Made by a program: the position numbers and the translations under genes. From assembly GCA_038087015.1 (NCBI GenBank), contig JASBNA010000005.1, forward strand, positions 1,860,001 through 1,924,000: a stretch of DNA of 64,000 nucleotides. Direction: 5' to 3'. Positions within the stretch are counted from its first letter, which is position 1. Each line of letters opens with the position of its first letter. The DNA comes from Cerrena zonata. Its lineage: Eukaryota > Basidiomycota > Agaricomycetes > Polyporales > Cerrenaceae. Positions 12,397 through 23,076 of the stretch are shown here, in pieces. The notes below the pieces were generated by a model, which saw only the letters and a list, made by a program, of their open reading frames with translations, did not search any database and was not told the origin of the DNA.

Positions 12397-13137
12397 CTAG
12401 TACGCACTATTCAAACTGGAAGGGGGTTCTTCATTGGGAGGGATATTCTCTTTATTCTCACCATTCTTCTCACTGACACAGTCGCCTGCATCAGTCAAAT
12501 AAACAATTAGTTCAATGTATGACAGGTCCCATCTATGTCACTTGCCGAGTTCCTCTTTGACAACGTCAACCGTGACCTCGCCGTGTAGCACATTCGGGCT
12601 GACCTGCTACACAACAAATAATGGTGAGTTATTTTTTTGATATTTCTGAGGCATGTACTGAGACTACTTACCGCCCTTGTATCCCCAGGCGTAGCCGGAG
12701 TCACATAAGGACTGACCGGGTCGAAGGCGCGGGTGACATCAACAGGTTCCCCCTCGGAAGCATAGAATCTTCCGTTCTTCCACTGGAAGCGTGAGGATAG
12801 GACATCAAATTGCTCACGCGTAAACTCGAGACTCGCTTCCCACTGTGTGTCAGTGGTTTGTGAGTCAAGAGCACCTCCGCCTGTGAAAAACCTGCAAAAA
12901 AAATAATATTAGTACGAGCCGCTATATATCACAGGTGATTAAACAAACTTACGGTGTCATTTTAGCCTCTGCATCTGATGCGGCCTTGCGAGTAGGACGA
13001 CTTGAAGCACTGGCGGGGCCATCATACAACTCGTCGATTTGACTGCCGACATCAGCGTAGTAGGTGTCTGATTGGGTCTCGTCTTGTGAATCTGGACGGT
13101 AAGTTTGGTCATCGTATTCTCTCATCTGCCACGCCAT
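12397..13137 (-). CDS. Element-associated hypothetical protein with a GC-AG intron
   Basis: Model, complement of 12953-13137, 12672-12891, 12546-12606, 12397-12485 (184 aa). The first two introns are GT-AG with clean phases. The third works only as a GC-AG intron (G/GCAAGT to gatgcag); the nearby GTGACA donor gives an immediate stop. The protein is acidic and Asp/Ser/Thr-rich, with one aromatic, more ordered block (WEASLEFTREQFDVLSSRF, then WKNGRFYASEGEPVDV). Family not recognised. It lies 270 bp downstream of the transposase on the same strand, so it may be an accessory gene of the element. Confidence 0.5.
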
Positions 13138-13407
13138 GGTGACTTTTAGTATGAGAACAACAATGTGAAGAAAACCCGTTCCAAAAAAATGCCAGTTATA
13201 GGTTGGTGGCTGGAACACTGGCGGATATCCCCGACAGAGGACCGATCTCACTCGCAATCGGTTCACTTCACCTCCGAGTCCATTGAGGGACTCGGCTCAT
13301 GAACTTATCCAGAGTTGCTTACTAGTAGGCAGCTTTCCAAGTACAGTAAATTGTCATGGGCCGTTCTGTTGTAGCTACAGAGGAACTGAGACTAGAAATA
13401 TATCTCA

Positions 13408-16400
13408 TTATAAAGTATCATAGCCAAGTGTATCATTCAACATGTCAGTCAAATGTTGATCGCCATCGTCCTCCAACCCATTACCGTCTAAATCATTGTC
13501 TTCGTCATCCAGTCCAACACCTTCCTCATCGTCTGCATTGTCCCCCTCATTATCGTCCTCTTCGTCCTCTTCATTCTCCTCTTCATCCTCCTCTACGTCA
13601 TCTTCTCGTCCTCCGTTGTCTCTGCCATCCCCCGTCAGCCCGTCACCATCCATATCAACATCGTCCCCTATGTCAAGTGCATCAACTCCCTCAGGTATTG
13701 GATCGGCCACGTCTACAGAGACGACATGACCAATGCCGCCCCCTTTGAATCGCATGTACATGTCCCTATCCACGAAGCTAGAATTGATGAGTAATTACAT
13801 GACCACCCAAAAGTAACGGGTGTACTGACTTGTTGACATAATAATATTTCCAAAGGGGCAGTCCCTCCGAGACGGCGGATTGAGTGTCAGTGTACATCTG
13901 CTTTCCATGCGCAAAGGCGGGGATGAGATGAATTCCTCGAATGACATCGTCCGGGTCAACAAATCCGCATGCTGAAGGGTCGTCTATTGACATCGGCTCT
14001 AGGCGATGCAATCGACGGTAGTGGAAACCAGCCTTGTGAGAGGTATCCCGTTGATACCAGTGCACCCAGAGGAGCTGTACGGTGTGAAGAGTAGGGTCTT
14101 GGCCTGGCAAGACATGCACAACTTCCGCATGGTAAATACCTAATACACGTGCATATCGGAATGCGTGTCCAGAGTCAGATGTACCTGTTGACGGGTCAAA
14201 ATCCAGAGAGACAGTCATAATGTCAGCGTGCTTGTTAGGGTTAATAATATCGTAGTCTCGTCGCATGTCATAGCTTGTATAGTTTACCTGCATTGTTTTG
14301 TGTGCAAACATGCGGCCACTTACGATCTGCACTTGCGCGCGTTCATGCGAGGTGTAAACCGTTCCATCATCCACCGAGTCAGGGAAACGAAGACGTGAGA
14401 CTAGATGGTTGAGCAACTTTCCGTGGACATCCTGTTAATTCTGAAGTGTCAGAGGTAACAGAAGAGGAATGTAATTGAGAGTTGTACCTGGAATCGAAGG
14501 TCATCACAGTGATTGAATTCAATAAGTCGAACAGGGAAGTTGCGTGAGGGTGAAATGTAATGGTGGTCATTGATGGACTTCTGGGAATTGGACTCCTTCA
14601 GTTTCGTGCGTTCTGACCTTCTCTGAGCTAGAGCCTTTTGTAGTATGCGCTCGCGTCGATGTATCCGGGCAATTTGCCGTGTTGCATCGATTTTATTGGT
14701 GCGTCGGTAGTAGCGCTTCACGCTTCGATGCTCAAGCTCTCCCTGTTAAGTGGTATTCAGATTCAGTACGATGAACAAGGGACTGACAAGATAACTGGTG
14801 AATATCTCACAGGTTGTGTGGAGTATGAGTCGGTCGTACCGAATTGGATGATTTGGTCCACGTAGTCTCCCATCGCATGTAGCTTGTATGTTTTTAAGTG
14901 AAAACGCTTTGACGTCTTCGGAGCTGTAGGAGTGGCTGATTCTGGTTTCTTCGTACTACGATTCTCGCCTTGCTTTGCTTGACGACGCAATCGAGCCGCT
15001 TCCTCTTTCGGTAGCTCCCTTGTATCATAGGCGGGGCATACATGGTTGGTAAAGTGGCGAATACGAATACCAAATTGGCGAGTGAGCTCGCGCAGATTCG
15101 CCACCGAAGAGGTTGTGTGAACGCGCAGTTTTGCGTTGGCATGCCACTCTGCAAGGACAAACAGCAGGTTCTGAATGGCCGTATTGTGTACGCTATCAGG
15201 TAATAGACCTTCGATGACAGGCAAGATGCACTATTCAAAGAGCGAGTCAGAATCACTCACGCAAGGAGAAAATATCAAAACTTACCTGCAGGAGGTCCTC
15301 GAAGTCTCTGGCTGCAAGCTTCTTCATGCCCGAAGCATTCTGGTGGAACGCTCGAATTGTTGAGCGGCCAAAAGTTGATACTTGACGGAATCTATGGTTG
15401 AGATGTTGAATAAGATGCAAGCCTGAGCAGGTGGAATGAAAATAGACTAACCGTTCATTAAACTGTTGTATGCCATCACCACCAAGGGAGACTAGAATTC
15501 GAACCAGGTGAATGAAAAGTGCTTTCCATACTCCGAGCTCGATTTCATGCAACAAATCAACCACAAAGAGGGTAAAAATATTGATAAAATCACCGAGTCG
15601 CTTGCTAAATGTATTCTTACAATAATATATCGATTAAAACTCAATTAAGGGGAGAGTAGTAATAGAAAGCTTACCGTTGTTGGAACATATGACAGCGGAC
15701 TGAGTAGTCCTTCCACAACCGCCGACTTAATACCCTTTCCTTTGTCATAAATCATCGACCGTGCTAAACGGACGCGCTGTTGAAAGGCGTAGTCGCTGAT
15801 TCGCTGTAGGTTCTTTCGCCGAGCAAAGTCGTTTGCGGTGCCAATATCCTTGATCTGGTCCTTAGTCACAGTGCACCGGACACAAGGACATTTACCGAGG
15901 TTGCGTACGGTTGCAAGCAATACTCTATAAATAGTATCAATCAGTGAATACAAGCTCAAATTACACGCGAAGAGAGAAAGATACTCACTTTTCAGGATAG
16001 TCAGCAGAGTAGGTGAAAAGGCGAGGGTAGAGACGACGTATAATACCATCGGCCATTTTCAACACGATCCCATGCTTATACGCCATCAGAAAATCATCGT
16101 CTAGCACGATGTCGAGCACACCATGCATCAGTTCTCGTCTGCAGTGAGTGAGAAGATCAGCTGATGGTCCCTCTCCTGTGAGCGCAAGATACCAGTCATG
16201 AAAGTTATCGGGAAGCTGAAAACATGCAAACGTACATGTCAATTGGTGGACTAGTCAATAATTTAAATTGCTTACCTTCGGGATGTACGCCACATGATGA
16301 CAACTTCCCGACGAGGGTCGTACACGTACATACTTTGACTGGTTCCCAAAATACATGTACAGAGGCCAGAGAGAGGCACTTCCGAAACTGGCAAGGTGTG

Positions 16401-17604
16401 TAGAGTCTGAATAAAGCATAAGACCGCAGACGATTCTTTCTAAGGTGCAATCGGGTTCGGGTGGCTGCCTCTGAAGTGTCTCGTAAGCCTCGTTAAATGT
16501 TTCGCTGGTGTATAGCTCGCCATAGACCTGTTCATGAGTGCCCGACTTCCCACGATTCCAATATTCGCGAAAAGGGACATATTGAAAGTCGGTCGAGTCA
16601 GGACTCGACCAGACAGTCTTGATGATTTCCGTGATCGATCGATGGACTAAACCATGGACAGCGAATGTAGCAGCAGACGAATTGTCGTTCGACTCAGAAG
16701 AAGAAGAATGAGATATTCCATTGGGAATAAGGAGTTCGACAGGTGTCTCCTGCCATCCGTCGCGGAGGTGTGCAATGTACTTGTCAATGCGTTTCGTTTC
16801 GAAGTGTGCATCAAATGAGACTAGCTCGTTTGGATCCAAATGGCGAATGACGGTGTGGACAAGTTTGTTGGTGTCCTCGAGGGATTTAGTGGGATTTGCC
16901 CAATGCCACTCCATGATTCTTTGGGACGAGGCATTGGAGCACTGATCAAGTACCTCAGGTGATTTATTCGATACTCCGTGAGTTGGACTTGGAATGATCG
17001 ACGTAGTGTTTTCGACACGGAGACATGGTGGAACTCGAGAAGCCGGCTCAACAAATTGAATTGGTGTGGGGGAAAAACGGGTACGGGATGCTACAGGCAC
17101 TGCAGATAAATACTTGCAGTAAAGTCCATAGCGATCAACACGCGTGCTTCGCTCTTGGAATTCAGGAAGAGGGTCCTCAGGAGGGGCAGGTGCTTGAGTA
17201 GGTTCGAGAATGGCATGCGCCTTGGGAAGCTGTTGCTCAAGAACCTTCCAGGTAGCACGTTTAGTACGTCGTCCTCGTCCCAAGACAAGAGGTTCGGGTA
17301 TCTCGGGCTCTTCCAGAAAGTCGGAAGGTTCAATTTCATAAGGCGGGTCCACTTGGATGGGCGTATCGGTAGGTGTGGTCTCTGGCGGGAGCCTTCGTGT
17401 GCGTGTCCTTGCTTGGAGAATTGTTCTCTTTTCGGATTCGCGAGCCTCGCGTTGTTTGCGTGTCAGTTCTTGAGCCCTGACACGCTCGTACTCGCGACTG
17501 AAACTGCACTTCGACTGGTGTACATTCAGTCCTTTAGATGTGTCCGATCCGCCTCGTTTACATGTCGGCACACATGGGTACTTCCATGTCTTCCGTTTCA
17601 ACAT
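13408..17604 (-). CDS. Plavaka-like transposase, apparently intact
   Basis: Nine exons, complement of 16276-17604, 15989-16215, 15675-15924, 15452-15615, 15286-15391, 14811-15230, 14488-14742, 13830-14431, 13408-13777 (1240 aa); every junction is GT-AG and frame-consistent. The N-terminus has a C-x3-C ... H-x3-C finger (PCVPTC to NVHQSKC), as in DNA-binding heads of this group. A conserved core includes LMLYSDSTHL near residue 400 (probable first acidic residue of the DDE nuclease), the helical LLHEIELGVWK segment and FGTTDSYSTQPGELEHRSVK near the end of the nuclease part. The C-terminal FVDPDDVIRGIHLIPAF and YYYVNNFVDRDMYMRF motifs are hallmarks of these Agaricomycete elements. The last ~100 residues are almost all Asp/Glu/Gly. 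Start chosen at the ATG at 17604; the codon before it is GTG. No break was found. Confidence 0.8.
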
Positions 17605-17965
17605 CACTTTAACAAGGTGAGGTGAGAATGATTTTTGACGGCCAGATCAATTTATATAGTGCTTACCAGTGCCACCAACGGAAAGGTGTATGCAGTACAC
17701 AAGGAATGGAGGACTTAGAAAAGATCGCTGTGACCGCGAGTTTCCCAAAAAGGAGCATGGAACCGGAATCGGTTCGATTGTCATGAACGATCTTCCGAGT
17801 CCGAGTCATCCGAGTCCCCTACAGGTGAGCTGGCTCACGAATTCTGAGTCAGCAACTGTATATGACATGCAAACCTTATTGTAGATCATCCACGAACCTC
17901 CTGAATTTCGGAATTTTGCTTGTCGCGACCTTGAGAGAGATTATCTGGCCGTTCCCTGCGACGCA
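17605..17965. promoter_or_regulatory. Divergent promoter inside the transposon
   Basis: This 361-bp gap separates the transposase start (17604, minus) from the DUF6698-like start (17966, plus). Both transcripts must begin here, so the element's two genes can be co-regulated. No clear TATA box was found. Confidence 0.45.
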
Positions 17966-20036
17966 ATGCGGACCCCGTCAATTAATCCACCCGCCGCACG
18001 CAAAGCAAGCACAAGAAAAAACATACCATTGGGTTCCAAGACACCTTTAGGTCATCCCTCATCAACAGGTCGACGAAAATCAACGCCAAATGCTACGACG
18101 CATGGTTCCGAGTTGCAACCGTCGACACCACGGCCACCAGCCACTCCGAGACCTGTTCCAGTAAACAGCAGGGTGCCGCAACCAGAACGACTGGATCACG
18201 TTCGACATACTCCGGTGCCGTACGGCTATGGCGCTTCGACGCCTGCTCATAGCAGCTCGACGACAGCACCGCAACCTACGTCTACAGGTCTTGAATCAAG
18301 TGTCACGTCTAGTAATCGAAATAGTGAGTACTCTGACATCTCCCTGTGAAGATGAAATAAATACTAGTACCTCTTCTATAGATGGATTCGAGATGACTGA
18401 GGATGAGGACAAGTAAGTTGTTATGTCTCATCTCACCTCCGTAAACATACGTACTCACATGGCCATCAGTAACATCAACCCCAACCTGGACAACAACATC
18501 TCACCGAATGAAGCTCAGGATGGCGGAGATTGTCTGATCGATGAAGAGGATGGTGAGGGGGAGGAGGGAGAGGCGTCAGAGATAGACAGCCCTTTTTCTG
18601 ACCTGTCGAAAGAAGACATATCTCATTACGCACGCATCTTTGCCCGTTTAGGTGGCGTTTTCTCAGCGGTTGGTGACATCGCAGAGACAGGGAATTCATG
18701 GGAGTCGGACTGCAGAAAATGGGTGTCCAGACGTAACAGGTTGCATGCGAACATGTCAGAATTGGATTCTGAAGCTTCGGCTCCATCAGATGATGATGAC
18801 GATGATCCCCGGGACCTGTCTCTGTATAAAAACGAGTGAGTGACAGCTTGAATTGAACTTACCACTTGTGACGGATTTGAAGTATCATTATGGCAGGTTT
18901 CGTCACAAGCTGGAAGGATGGCTCATCCTATGCAACATTGTGCCCAATTTCCGAGAAGGAGTTCGGCACTACGTCGCCCGAGGACATAGCGTGAAGCGAC
19001 TAGGACTTTGTACGGCGGTAAGTACAACAGCTGCCTGTTCGGGATTTGACGATGTTCATCAGAATGTTCGATCTAACCGCAATCTCATCAGCTTCAAAAG
19101 GGCATCGGTGTCTGTCGTGGGAACGACACCAGCGACATCAAGCAGAATTGTATCAAGTACGTTAATTTGGGTTTTGAACGCATTGACCCTCCTCTGCCCA
19201 CCGACGATGAAGAATCCAAGAAGTTCCGAGGATGGGCACATCCGACGTTAGCAGCAATGCTGTTACCACTCAAGTATGCCATAACTGATGAGTAAGTGAT
19301 TCTTTGGGATAAATTCCGAAACTTACCACTCCCATGTTATTGTAGCAACATCAATTCAGCAACAACTCGTGATGGGAAGGTTGAGACCCATCACGACATC
19401 TTCCCTCGGTGGCTATACCCTCATGATCAGGTGTACGTCCCCAAAGATGAGAACGAGGGGCTGTTTAAGGGATATTTCCTCATCCGTGTAAGTGCTAACT
19501 TTTAACCCATCTCTACCTGTACTTATTACATCCATACGCTATATCTAGGTTCTCCGCAACCTCTACACAGGTTACCGCTCAGTTCGAAATGGTCCCGATA
19601 AGATATCAAAACGCTCGCGTGCACAGAACGCTGCTCAACGCATGGGTGTCTCGGAGTTGACAGTGCGCATGATCGCGTATGGTTGTTGTCAGGTATGTTT
19701 TTCGACGTCTCTGGTAACATATCAGCTATAACTTACCGTGACGTTCGTCATCGTGCAGGCCCAGTTTGCCATCAATAACCAGGGACGATGGGACGAGTCG
19801 TACTACGATTTCGACCTCAAGGACTTCTACTGGAATGTAGTAGAGCTTTTATCAACGGGAGATGAAGGGGCCAAAGCAGTGGCATTCCTCAATAAGTAAG
19901 TACGCTTTTCCGTCTTGCTCGTAACATTCATACTAATGAAATTCTATTTAGTCAGGTCTTTGGTGTGGCTGTCCCCGAGCATGCACGCCTGTCAGGTTCC
20001 GAACGACTTTTAGCTCAACGCACTCAGGTCGTCTAG
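17966..20036 (+). CDS. DUF6698-like transposon partner protein
   Basis: Nine exons 17966-18323, 18382-18412, 18470-18835, 18897-19017, 19092-19291, 19346-19487, 19549-19692, 19759-19895, 19952-20036 (527 aa), all GT-AG and in frame. The N-terminal ~200 residues are disordered: first basic Ser/Thr/Pro-rich, then acidic (DEEDGEGEEGEASEIDSPFS). The folded part runs from about residue 200. It contains KFRGWAHPTLAAMLLPLKY, an FPRWLYPHDQVY block and a C-terminal helical segment (QAQFAINNQGRW), the order I know from DUF6698 proteins of Agaricomycetes, which often sit beside transposases. Molecular role unknown; a TnpA/TnpD-like accessory DNA-binding role is possible. Divergent from the transposase by 361 bp. 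Confidence 0.7.
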
Positions 20037-20603
20037 TGCAACCAATACAGTAGCTCTCCTATGTAGACAATTCAAAATAAATATTCTTTTTTTGCCCCAA
20101 TTTTCCGAGTGAACCAATTTTAATATCTGATCATACCAATGCTCACAGTGCTATCCAATTCAACACATGTAATTTCGTGATGTTGTAAAGAGTTCCATAG
20201 CTTTATAATTTACAGATTGCAATATATAAGGAGGCGGGTACATATATTGTAATCTGAGACTCATCAAAGCATTCCGCGACCTTACAATGGTCTCATAGGC
20301 CCCAAAGCGTACATCGGAAACAAGCTTTGGGAACGCGCGGGGTAGGTGGATGTTCTTTCCACAGCTATGCCCCTCGCGAGCGTCAATGCGTCCAATGCTC
20401 GCTATGCGCACCTTACACAGCTATGAAAAGTCCTCACCGATTCGCTGATGGTGCAACTGATGGCGGGCCGTCGAATATGAAGTGAAGCTTTGACGAAGAT
20501 TGTCCATCGTCATGGACTCCCGCACCTCCCAGCCAGCACGCGTCGTATATAAAACATTCACGTTGCAGCATGACTGCTCCAGGCAGCAGTCGATTTCCCC
20601 AAT
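20037..20603. other. Right flank of transposon and GH28 promoter
   Basis: No gene. The right terminus of the element probably lies in the first 100-200 bp but could not be pinned down. The last 60 bp hold a TATA box and an upstream ATG of the GH28 gene. Confidence 0.5.
20546..20554 (+). promoter_or_regulatory. TATA box of the GH28 gene
   Basis: TATATAAAA, 50 nt before the start codon at 20604. A short upstream frame (ATG 20570, stop 20612-20614) overlaps the main start out of frame. Confidence 0.6.
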
Positions 20604-22324
20604 ATGTTGCTTAGATCTTTCCTTACACGAATTGTCCCTCCTGTAGTGACTCTGGTTGGAGTTACAGCTAATCCACTCGCTTCCGGTACTTGTACTCTGA
20701 CAGCGAGTGGCTCAGACGATGCTCCTGCGTTTTTGAAAGCCGCTGCTGACCCGTCGTGCTCTACGGTTACTATCCCTCAGTCTACGACTCTGAATATCGC
20801 TTCTCGCTTGAATATGACTGGTCTTGCTAATAAACATATCGTTCGTTCCCATGTTAAAGATATTTTTAGTGTTACGTGCTGACCCTGTTTTGATATAGAA
20901 TCTTGAAGGAACTGTTCGTTTCAGCCCAGACTTACCTTACTGGGAGGGAAATGCCTTCTCTTTCCCATTCCAGGAATCTTTTACTTTCTGGTTACTGGGT
21001 GGAAGTAATATCATGCTTGACGGTGGGGGCACTCTGGATGGTGCTGGTCAAGCGTGGTACGACGCTTTGTACGTACTTGGACGTGTCTCCTATTGTTTTG
21101 CTCATAGTGCTGATGTGTGATGAAGTGCAAAGAATAGCAGCTTGTCACGTCCCATTATTTTGACCGTCTACCAAGCTACAGACATTACGGTGCAAAATAT
21201 CAAGATGATCAACTCGCCCATGTGGTTCAATCTAGTACGTACTTTCTCATTTCATCTTTTGTTATGACCTAGAGTAACGTAGGTGTGCTCATCGGTAGGT
21301 CAATGAAGGCAAGAGGGTAACGTACCGCAACATCACTATCTCTGCGGCCACTACTTCGAAAAACCCTGCTAAAAATACTGATGGATGGGACACATACCGG
21401 AGTGATAATGTGATTATTGCGGATTCTAACATTGACAACGGAGATGACTGTGTTAGCTTCAAACCTAGTAAGGACGTTCTTCTACTTAATCGCTAAAGTT
21501 ATGCTAAGATGGTATCCAAAACAGACTCCACGAATATCCTTGTATCGAACCTATCCTGCAATGGTTCACAGTAAGACTGAATTCTCTCTCCAACTCCAAA
21601 ATACGTATATCTGACATCTGACAGTGGAATCTCAGTTGGTTCTTTGGGCCAGTATGCTGGAGAGTACGACATTGTCGAAAATGTAACAGCAACGTAAGTG
21701 CTCCATACTAATTCTTGGAGATATCAGATATAATTCGACTATTATAATTAGAAACATCCGTATGTCAAATGCACAGAACGGTGCGCGAATCAAAGCTTGG
21801 GCAGGCAAAAATGTCGGCTCTGGTATCGTCAAGAACATAACATTTGAGGGCTTCGTGGAAACCAACGTCGATAATCCTGTAATCATAGATCAGGTATGTG
21901 ACTCATCGGAGGTATAACATGAAAACGTTGACTAAGGACAACTCTAGTGTTACATGACTAGCGATAGCGATTGTGCTAAGGATCCATCGAATACATATAT
22001 TCAAGACGTCTGGTTCAACAAGTACGTCTGTCAGCTACTGTTAGTTTTCTTATGTTGATTAGGAAAATAGTATTTCCGGTACATCCTCAGGCAAGGAGAA
22101 AGCAGTGGTTGTCGACCTTTCTTGCTCCCCCGACGGCCGATGCAGTAACGTGAATGTGAATGGTATAACATTGAGGTACGACCCCTCATCTCATTATCTC
22201 ATACTAAGTTTACATTCTTACTAGCCCGCCATCTAAGTATGGTGCTGCATCATATTCTTGTCAAAATGTGGAACTGTCCGGTAATGATGCTGCCAACTTT
22301 GGAACCTGCAAAACTACGGGGTAA
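20604..22324 (+). CDS. Secreted exo-polygalacturonase, GH28 family
   Basis: Ten exons 20604-20840, 20899-21068, 21126-21234, 21299-21467, 21525-21570, 21625-21693, 21752-21893, 21948-22021, 22071-22175, 22225-22324 (406 aa), all GT-AG. GH28 enzymes hydrolyse galacturonic-acid linkages in pectin with a right-handed beta-helix fold. All four signature sites are present: N198-T-D200-G, G220-D221-D222-C, G242-S-H244-G and R279-I-K281. D200, D221 and D222 are the expected catalytic acids. SHGISVGSLGQY after H244 is typical of exo-acting polygalacturonases rather than endo enzymes. The N-terminus is a signal peptide with predicted cleavage near residue 22. Several N-x-S/T sites fit a glycosylated extracellular enzyme. 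Subtype (exo-PG versus xylogalacturonan or rhamnogalacturonan exo-hydrolase) is less certain. Confidence 0.88.
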
Positions 22325-23076
22325 AGGAATACTAAGGTGTATATTGATATTGAGTTGTGCTCTTTTGCTACCCCATAACACGACTGATTTCCTATCCCTG
22401 TATTGTCCTCTATGTCTTATAAAAATGAAGAGTTGAATGAATATCTAATCCGAGACTATCATCTCGAGCCCGCTACAGATATTTACACAGGTAATCTAAC
22501 TCAGTAAGCATACACCCCAGAACCTGAGCACTCATCGCCTTTTGATTAACTTTCCCTGTTTCTCTAGGTTCAGGCGATTGACGACCTCCTTCAAGTTACT
22601 TATTGGTCTTTCACGACCTCGGAGGCTGACAAAATCTGAAATGGGTCACTTTGGTAGACCACCTCCCAAACCTATCAGTCCTCTGATAAAAGAACGTACA
22701 AGGACCGTAGAGGACGACGTCTCGCAAGGGTCCTCATCTCGACCTTCTGTTGGTCTTTCAGGGTTAATCGTTCCTTTGTGGAACTCGCGTATTGAAGCAC
22801 GAGCAGTTGTGAAGGAGCTAGTATCCGAGAATCGAGAATTGATTGGGGATATATCTAGGTAGAAGAGTGTACTATGGTAAGGAGGTATATTGAGTAGAAA
22901 TGGGGTATATCAATCAGCATATGCGAATGTAAACGGCGGAAATCCAGGTTCCATTTACTCCAAATGAGGTAGGGGGGATATCGCCCTTATTCTAAGACTT
23001 CACTCTACCATTGAGCACAAAACCCAGTATCTCTTGCCGATGTAATACGCCCGTTGAAGCTTTGAAGCTTTAGAGA
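22325..23076. other. Intergenic, includes duplicated 3' flank of FunK1
   Basis: No gene. About 22995-23095 is clearly related to 28316-28417 (both contain tctcttgccgatgtaatacg), marking the downstream end of a segment shared by the FunK1 gene and its relic. Confidence 0.5.

Larger units (their letters stand above)
11857..20036. mobile_element. Plavaka-like (CACTA/KDZ-related) DNA transposon, minimal coding extent
   Basis: Spans a complete transposase gene (13408-17604, minus), a divergent DUF6698-like gene (17966-20036, plus) and a third minus-strand gene with an in-frame stop (11857-13137). Transposase plus DUF6698-type partner is a recurrent pair in Agaricomycete genomes. Terminal inverted repeats and target-site duplications were not identified, so true ends are unknown and the third gene's membership is inferred from proximity. 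Both main genes keep open frames through all splice junctions, suggesting a recent or still competent copy. Confidence 0.6.

Noticed and set aside
13356..13748. Open frames on the plus strand (Ser-rich and His/Pro-rich)
   Set aside because: They are antisense shadows of the transposase's polyacidic tail.
22542..22862. 106-codon plus-strand frame after the GH28 gene
   Set aside because: No domain, and no splice link to the polygalacturonase, which already ends in a proper stop at 22324.
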